Below, piece by piece: positions 60,956 through 64,000 of a stretch of DNA of 64,000 nt (position 1 is the first letter of the stretch; every line of letters starts with the position of its first letter). This stretch comes from Cryptomeria japonica (lineage: Eukaryota; Streptophyta; Pinopsida; Cupressales; Cupressaceae): positions 137,826,747-137,890,746 of the forward strand of contig NC_081412.1 of NCBI RefSeq assembly GCF_030272615.1, given 5' to 3'. A program made the position numbers and the translations under genes. The notes under the pieces were generated by a model. That model saw only the letters and a list, made by a program, of their open reading frames with translations. It searched no databases and was not told the origin of the DNA.

Positions 60956-60986
60956 AATAAAATAAATATTTTACCGACCAAAAAAA
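60956..60986 (+). terminator. Polyadenylation signal and poly-A end of LINE J
   Basis: AATAAAATAAATATTTT, then ACCGACC and a short A run. The same TTAATAAAAT-type string precedes the A run of K on the other strand. Confidence 0.65.
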
Positions 60987-61004
60987 AACACATACATGTT
61001 ATGG

Positions 61005-61027
61005 AAACATAACATGTATATATTTTT
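61005..61027 (-). repeat. Right arm of the foldback, last piece
   Basis: Completes the 91-base arm. Together with J's right target copy it forms a hairpin: 60992-61003 pairs with 61008-61019 (12 bases, loop GAAA). Confidence 0.68.
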
Positions 61028-62032
61028 GGTCCCTAAACTTAAGTTTGCACTTTGGCCTTTTGTTACAAACACCTATATACTGCCAAAAAACATACTTTTT
61101 TGTTGAGGTGACAAAGATAGGGTAGGAGCCCAAGGAGGGAGGTAGAAAGGGGAGGTACATATAGCCATGAAGAGTTTTTGCTCTTATAAACTATCAAGAG
61201 TTTGGGAATAGCTAGATTGATATGCTATGGTCAATGAACTTTCTATTTCAATTTTTAGTAAGTAGCTTTTGAAGAAGCTAAGATGCCTAGAAGTAAGGAA
61301 TTTATAATCTATGGCTTAGTTTTCTATTTTTCATCTTTCAATGATTATATGGATCCAATTTAGATACTCACTTTATTCATTTAATTGCCTTTAGTTAGTG
61401 ATTTGGGATCCATAGTAAGTAGTTTGAAAGCTAAATTTGTGTTTGCATCTATAAGCAAGTGGTATAAGATACAATTCATGGGATGCAAAAGAGATTCTTT
61501 CATTGTCACCTACTTATATGAAAGTAGATACCAGTGGACTAAGAAGAGAATGAGAAAATGAATTTGAGTTGTTTAAGAGAAATGGTCTTGGAGCAGTGGA
61601 TATTCCCAAGCTAAAACCTCCTAATGCTTTGTTGCCTGTAGTTTCTTCTCCCATCAAATAAGATCAAGTTGTTCTACTTTTAGAGTGGATTCACTATTTT
61701 ATTGCGATCTACAATGAGTCCCTATCCAAAAAATTCCAAAATAGTATCATGGAAGGAAAATGGATAAGTACCCACTAAGGATAAAAGTCTCTAAATTTAT
61801 CTTTTTTATACAATACTGAATGTTCATTGATTGATGTTAAGTTAAACAATCTTCCTTTTATAGGTTGTAGTTTGTAGTGTAAGAGGAACATGAATTAATA
61901 AGAATTTCCTTCAATGGATTGGTGTGGTTGTTGATTTTAGAAAGGGATGTGAGATAATTGCCAAAGAAGTCAAAATGCACACATATTTAAAAGTCATAAC
62001 AAGGCTTTATAAATATATTTATGTATCATGAA
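61028..62032. other. DNA between the two LINEs without a recognisable gene
   Basis: No domain, RNA gene or repeat partner found. Frames are short. Confidence 0.5.
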
Positions 62033-62604
62033 TTTTTTTTTTGATTGGAAATATTTATATTTTATTAATTAAACTAACCAGTACAACTTCATAAAAAAAT
62101 TTCAATATCAAACCACTTCCCCAAAGCCACCCACAAAAAACATCCAAACCACCCATCCAAAACCATGATTTCCAAAACCAGTAACCTACTCAAACACTAT
62201 CCCACACCCACTACTTCAAGTACAAAATTTCACATATTACATCTTTCCATTCAAAAATCTTGGCAGAATCTATTCAAACAATTTTTAACGGAAACAAAAA
62301 GTTTAAGTTTTTCAAAGAAAATTTTAACTAAACAAAAGAAATTGGCATCTAGAAGTACCCTTGCCCGTAGAACACATCATCTCTCTTTCTTCACAACTCT
62401 TATAGCCAAGGCGCTTGAATCTCCATTGGTCCTCACTGCTCACTCGACAACATCCCCTCAAGAATTCGGTCCTTCCGCCATCCAACTAGCGCCACCGACC
62501 ACACCACCTAGTTGAACCTACCTTACCATCTCCATCGATAGTCGTCTCGTAGTAGACCTCCTACTTCTTGTCTCATCAACCAACCTCTCCTCCGAACCCG
62601 CCTA

Positions 62605-63069
62605 TCAAATTACATCTTCAAGCTCCATAATCTGGATGTAAACCACCACACCTTCCCAACCTCGTCTCACATCATCCCTAAACTGAGCTCTAACTTCCTC
62701 TCGATGATGAAGAAATTGAATTCGGGAATGCCTCGCCCGCATTTCACCATTTTTCTCTGGGATTCCTTCAGAGAGGTTGAAGCCCCAACCCGGAATGACC
62801 CATTCCAACAATGAATCCAAATTTAACAGGTATTCTTGTGGAACAATCTTCTTCAAAACCTTTCTCACATTCGTGCATGTATATCCCAATTCCAGTCCAC
62901 AAGCCATGATTAGGGAGTAGATATCAGCTCTACATCTATACCTGTGGCCAATAATCGCCACCTTCTCCCCCAAAACTAGTTGAACTGCCTTCAAGAACAA
63001 TGGGTCTTTTGCCAGAAACATTTTCTCAATATTTTTTAGTGGGATGAGACCCCTAAAGGCTGACATCAA
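62605..63069 (-). pseudogene. Unrecognised reading frame downstream of RNase H in LINE K
   Basis: 154 codons, open from 63069 to the stop at 62605-62607. Composition is protein-like and has several Cys (C-R-A-D, M-A-C-G, Y-T-C-T) but no domain I can name. Either an extra C-terminal part of the LINE protein separated by a frameshift, or transduced sequence. A further open stretch (63053-63355) lies between it and the RNase H. Confidence 0.4.
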
Positions 63070-63403
63070 CTTGGAAGACTACAAGGTAAAATTTGTTTCC
63101 ATACTGGGCATCCATAGAAAATATACATTGCAAAAGAAAAACCGATGAAATCTGCCAAAAACTTGTTTCCTTCACCAACTCACAAACTAGTCTCATTAAA
63201 TGTGCGAGAATACCAAAATTAGAAATTAAGATGGCACACTCCACAATGACCATCATTTCAGAGGACATTCCGTAATAAATGCTCATTAACAATCTAAACT
63301 TACTAATTTGAAAAGTTAGTCGAAAGACATGTAATTCAAATTTGCAGGCATACAATCTTGGTAGGGTACCTTAACTCCATTGGATGATACCATCTTTATA
63401 ATC

Positions 63404-63964
63404 TCACCACCTCACTTCCCCTATGTAAAGCTCACACACCACAGTTGAAAGGCCGTCAATAATGGCATTCCCATCTCTTTTCACATGGGAAATACAAAAA
63501 TCTTGGAAGGATTTTATCTTTTCACTAATTATATTTATAAATTTATTCAGCTTCCAACATGGGGTATCACCTTTGATCAAGGCATTGACCACAACTTGGG
63601 AATCTCCCTCCATATGTACCTTCATTTCCTTCATGTTCATTTCCAAGTCATCTGCAAGTAAGGCCACTTGAACCTTCGCCTCATTATTGGTTCCATCTTG
63701 AAGCCTTCTTGCTCTTGTGAAAAGGATCTTCCCTTCATCTTCACAGGCCATGCATCCCACACCTGAAGTACCCGGATTACCTTTTGAGGTCCCATCAAAA
63801 TTTATTTTCACCCACCCCCTCTCCAACTTTGACCATGTCACAACCTCCTCTTCGAGAGAACCACACAAAGGATTAACCATGGGGAACCCATTAACGGGTC
63901 TAAGTTTGACGAGGGTCCACCTTGCAAGAACACAACTGTCAACCAAACTGTACAGGTATTTCAC
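63404..63964 (-). pseudogene. RNase H domain of LINE K
   Basis: RVT_3-type RNase H: I-N-F-D-G-T-S-K-G-N-P near 63780-63812, M-E-G-D-S-Q-V-V near 63600-63622, H-V-K-R-D-G-N near 63475-63500. At the position of the second acidic residue the sequence reads N-N-E-A-K-V, with Lys where related RNases H have Glu (J has Glu). The stretch is open but the catalytic change and the disrupted downstream frame argue against function. Confidence 0.8.
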
Positions 63965-64000
63965 ATAATTATGATTAACTGTCGTTGAAGAGACTACTTC

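Larger units (their letters stand above)
56944..60986 (+). mobile_element. Element J: 5'-truncated LINE, interrupted by B
   Basis: The retained pieces are 56944-57522 and 60268-60986. The 3' end has an AATAAA (60956-60961) and a short poly-A. The sequence AACACATAC(G/A)TGTTATGG flanks both ends (56926-56943 and 60987-61004, one mismatch), a typical LINE target duplication. The RNase H domain at the start and the absence of LTRs fit a plant L1-type element. Confidence 0.8.
62033..64000 (-). mobile_element. Element K: LINE on the minus strand, running off the window
   Basis: A T run at 62033-62042 is the poly-A tail on the minus strand, preceded by AATAAA (plus TTTATT at 62061-62066). RNase H is at 63404-63964. 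The end sequence resembles that of J, so they belong to the same type. The upstream EN and RT would lie beyond 64000. Confidence 0.75.

Noticed and set aside
61861-61990. Possible start of a LINE endonuclease domain (V-R-G-T followed by a stop)
   Set aside because: Only a few residues resemble it and the frame is broken at once; not enough to call.
62165-62515. 116-codon plus-strand frame, Ser/Thr/Pro-rich
   Set aside because: Antisense to the 3' part of LINE K and low complexity.

Overview
This is a stretch of plant nuclear DNA made almost entirely of old, nested retrotransposons. Evidence: Ty1/copia elements primed by the plant initiator-Met tRNA site TGGTATCAGAGC, a Tat/Ogre-like Ty3/gypsy element, plant-type LINEs with a C-terminal RNase H, AT-rich non-coding DNA, and no intact host gene, tRNA, rRNA or CRISPR. 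The density and age of the repeats suggest a very large genome. A gymnosperm is my guess, but sequence alone does not prove it. I use letters for the elements.

Left block (1-21107). H is a plus-strand Ty3/gypsy element (6776-14055) that has lost its reverse transcriptase and part of its integrase. Copia element A (minus, 1-6775, cut by the window edge) sits inside H's gag. Copia element C (minus, 14059-20753, duplication CAGGT) sits at the outer edge of H's 3' LTR. Beyond C lies an inverted fragment of an H-type LTR (20759-21107).

Middle block (21108-33920). I (minus, 22667-32917) is a non-coding LTR element with a 4.1-kb 5' LTR and a GC-rich island. It splits an unrecognised minus-strand reading frame (L) that becomes continuous when I and one copy of its target duplication are removed.

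Right block (33921-56879). Copia element D (minus, duplication TTATA) carries three insertions. F (plus, 36030-43571) has one junction rebuilt by a deletion. G (45406-46584) is a solo LTR flanked by a 291-base duplication of D's integrase. E (plus, 49484-56565, duplication ATGTG) sits inside D's 5' LTR. LTR divergence counted by eye (D and E about 91% identical, F about 98%) agrees with D being older than F.

Right end (56885-64000). J is a 5'-truncated LINE on the plus strand with an 18-base target duplication. It is interrupted by B, a truncated relative of A. K is a second LINE of the same general type on the minus strand, running off the window. D and J are both inserted in one arm of a foldback element whose two 91-base arms are recognisable only when the flanks at 33734-33920, 56885-56943 and 61005-61027 are put back together.

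None of the coding regions is intact; all are pseudogenes. C and F keep one reading frame from end to end and are broken only by in-frame stops, mostly TAG where related copies have Gln. That looks like decay of methylated CAG sites. I found no convincing new functional system. The notable items are structural: the hidden foldback, the duplicated polypurine tracts, a short LTR module shared by unrelated families, the odd F and G junctions, the RT-less gypsy element and the giant-LTR element I.
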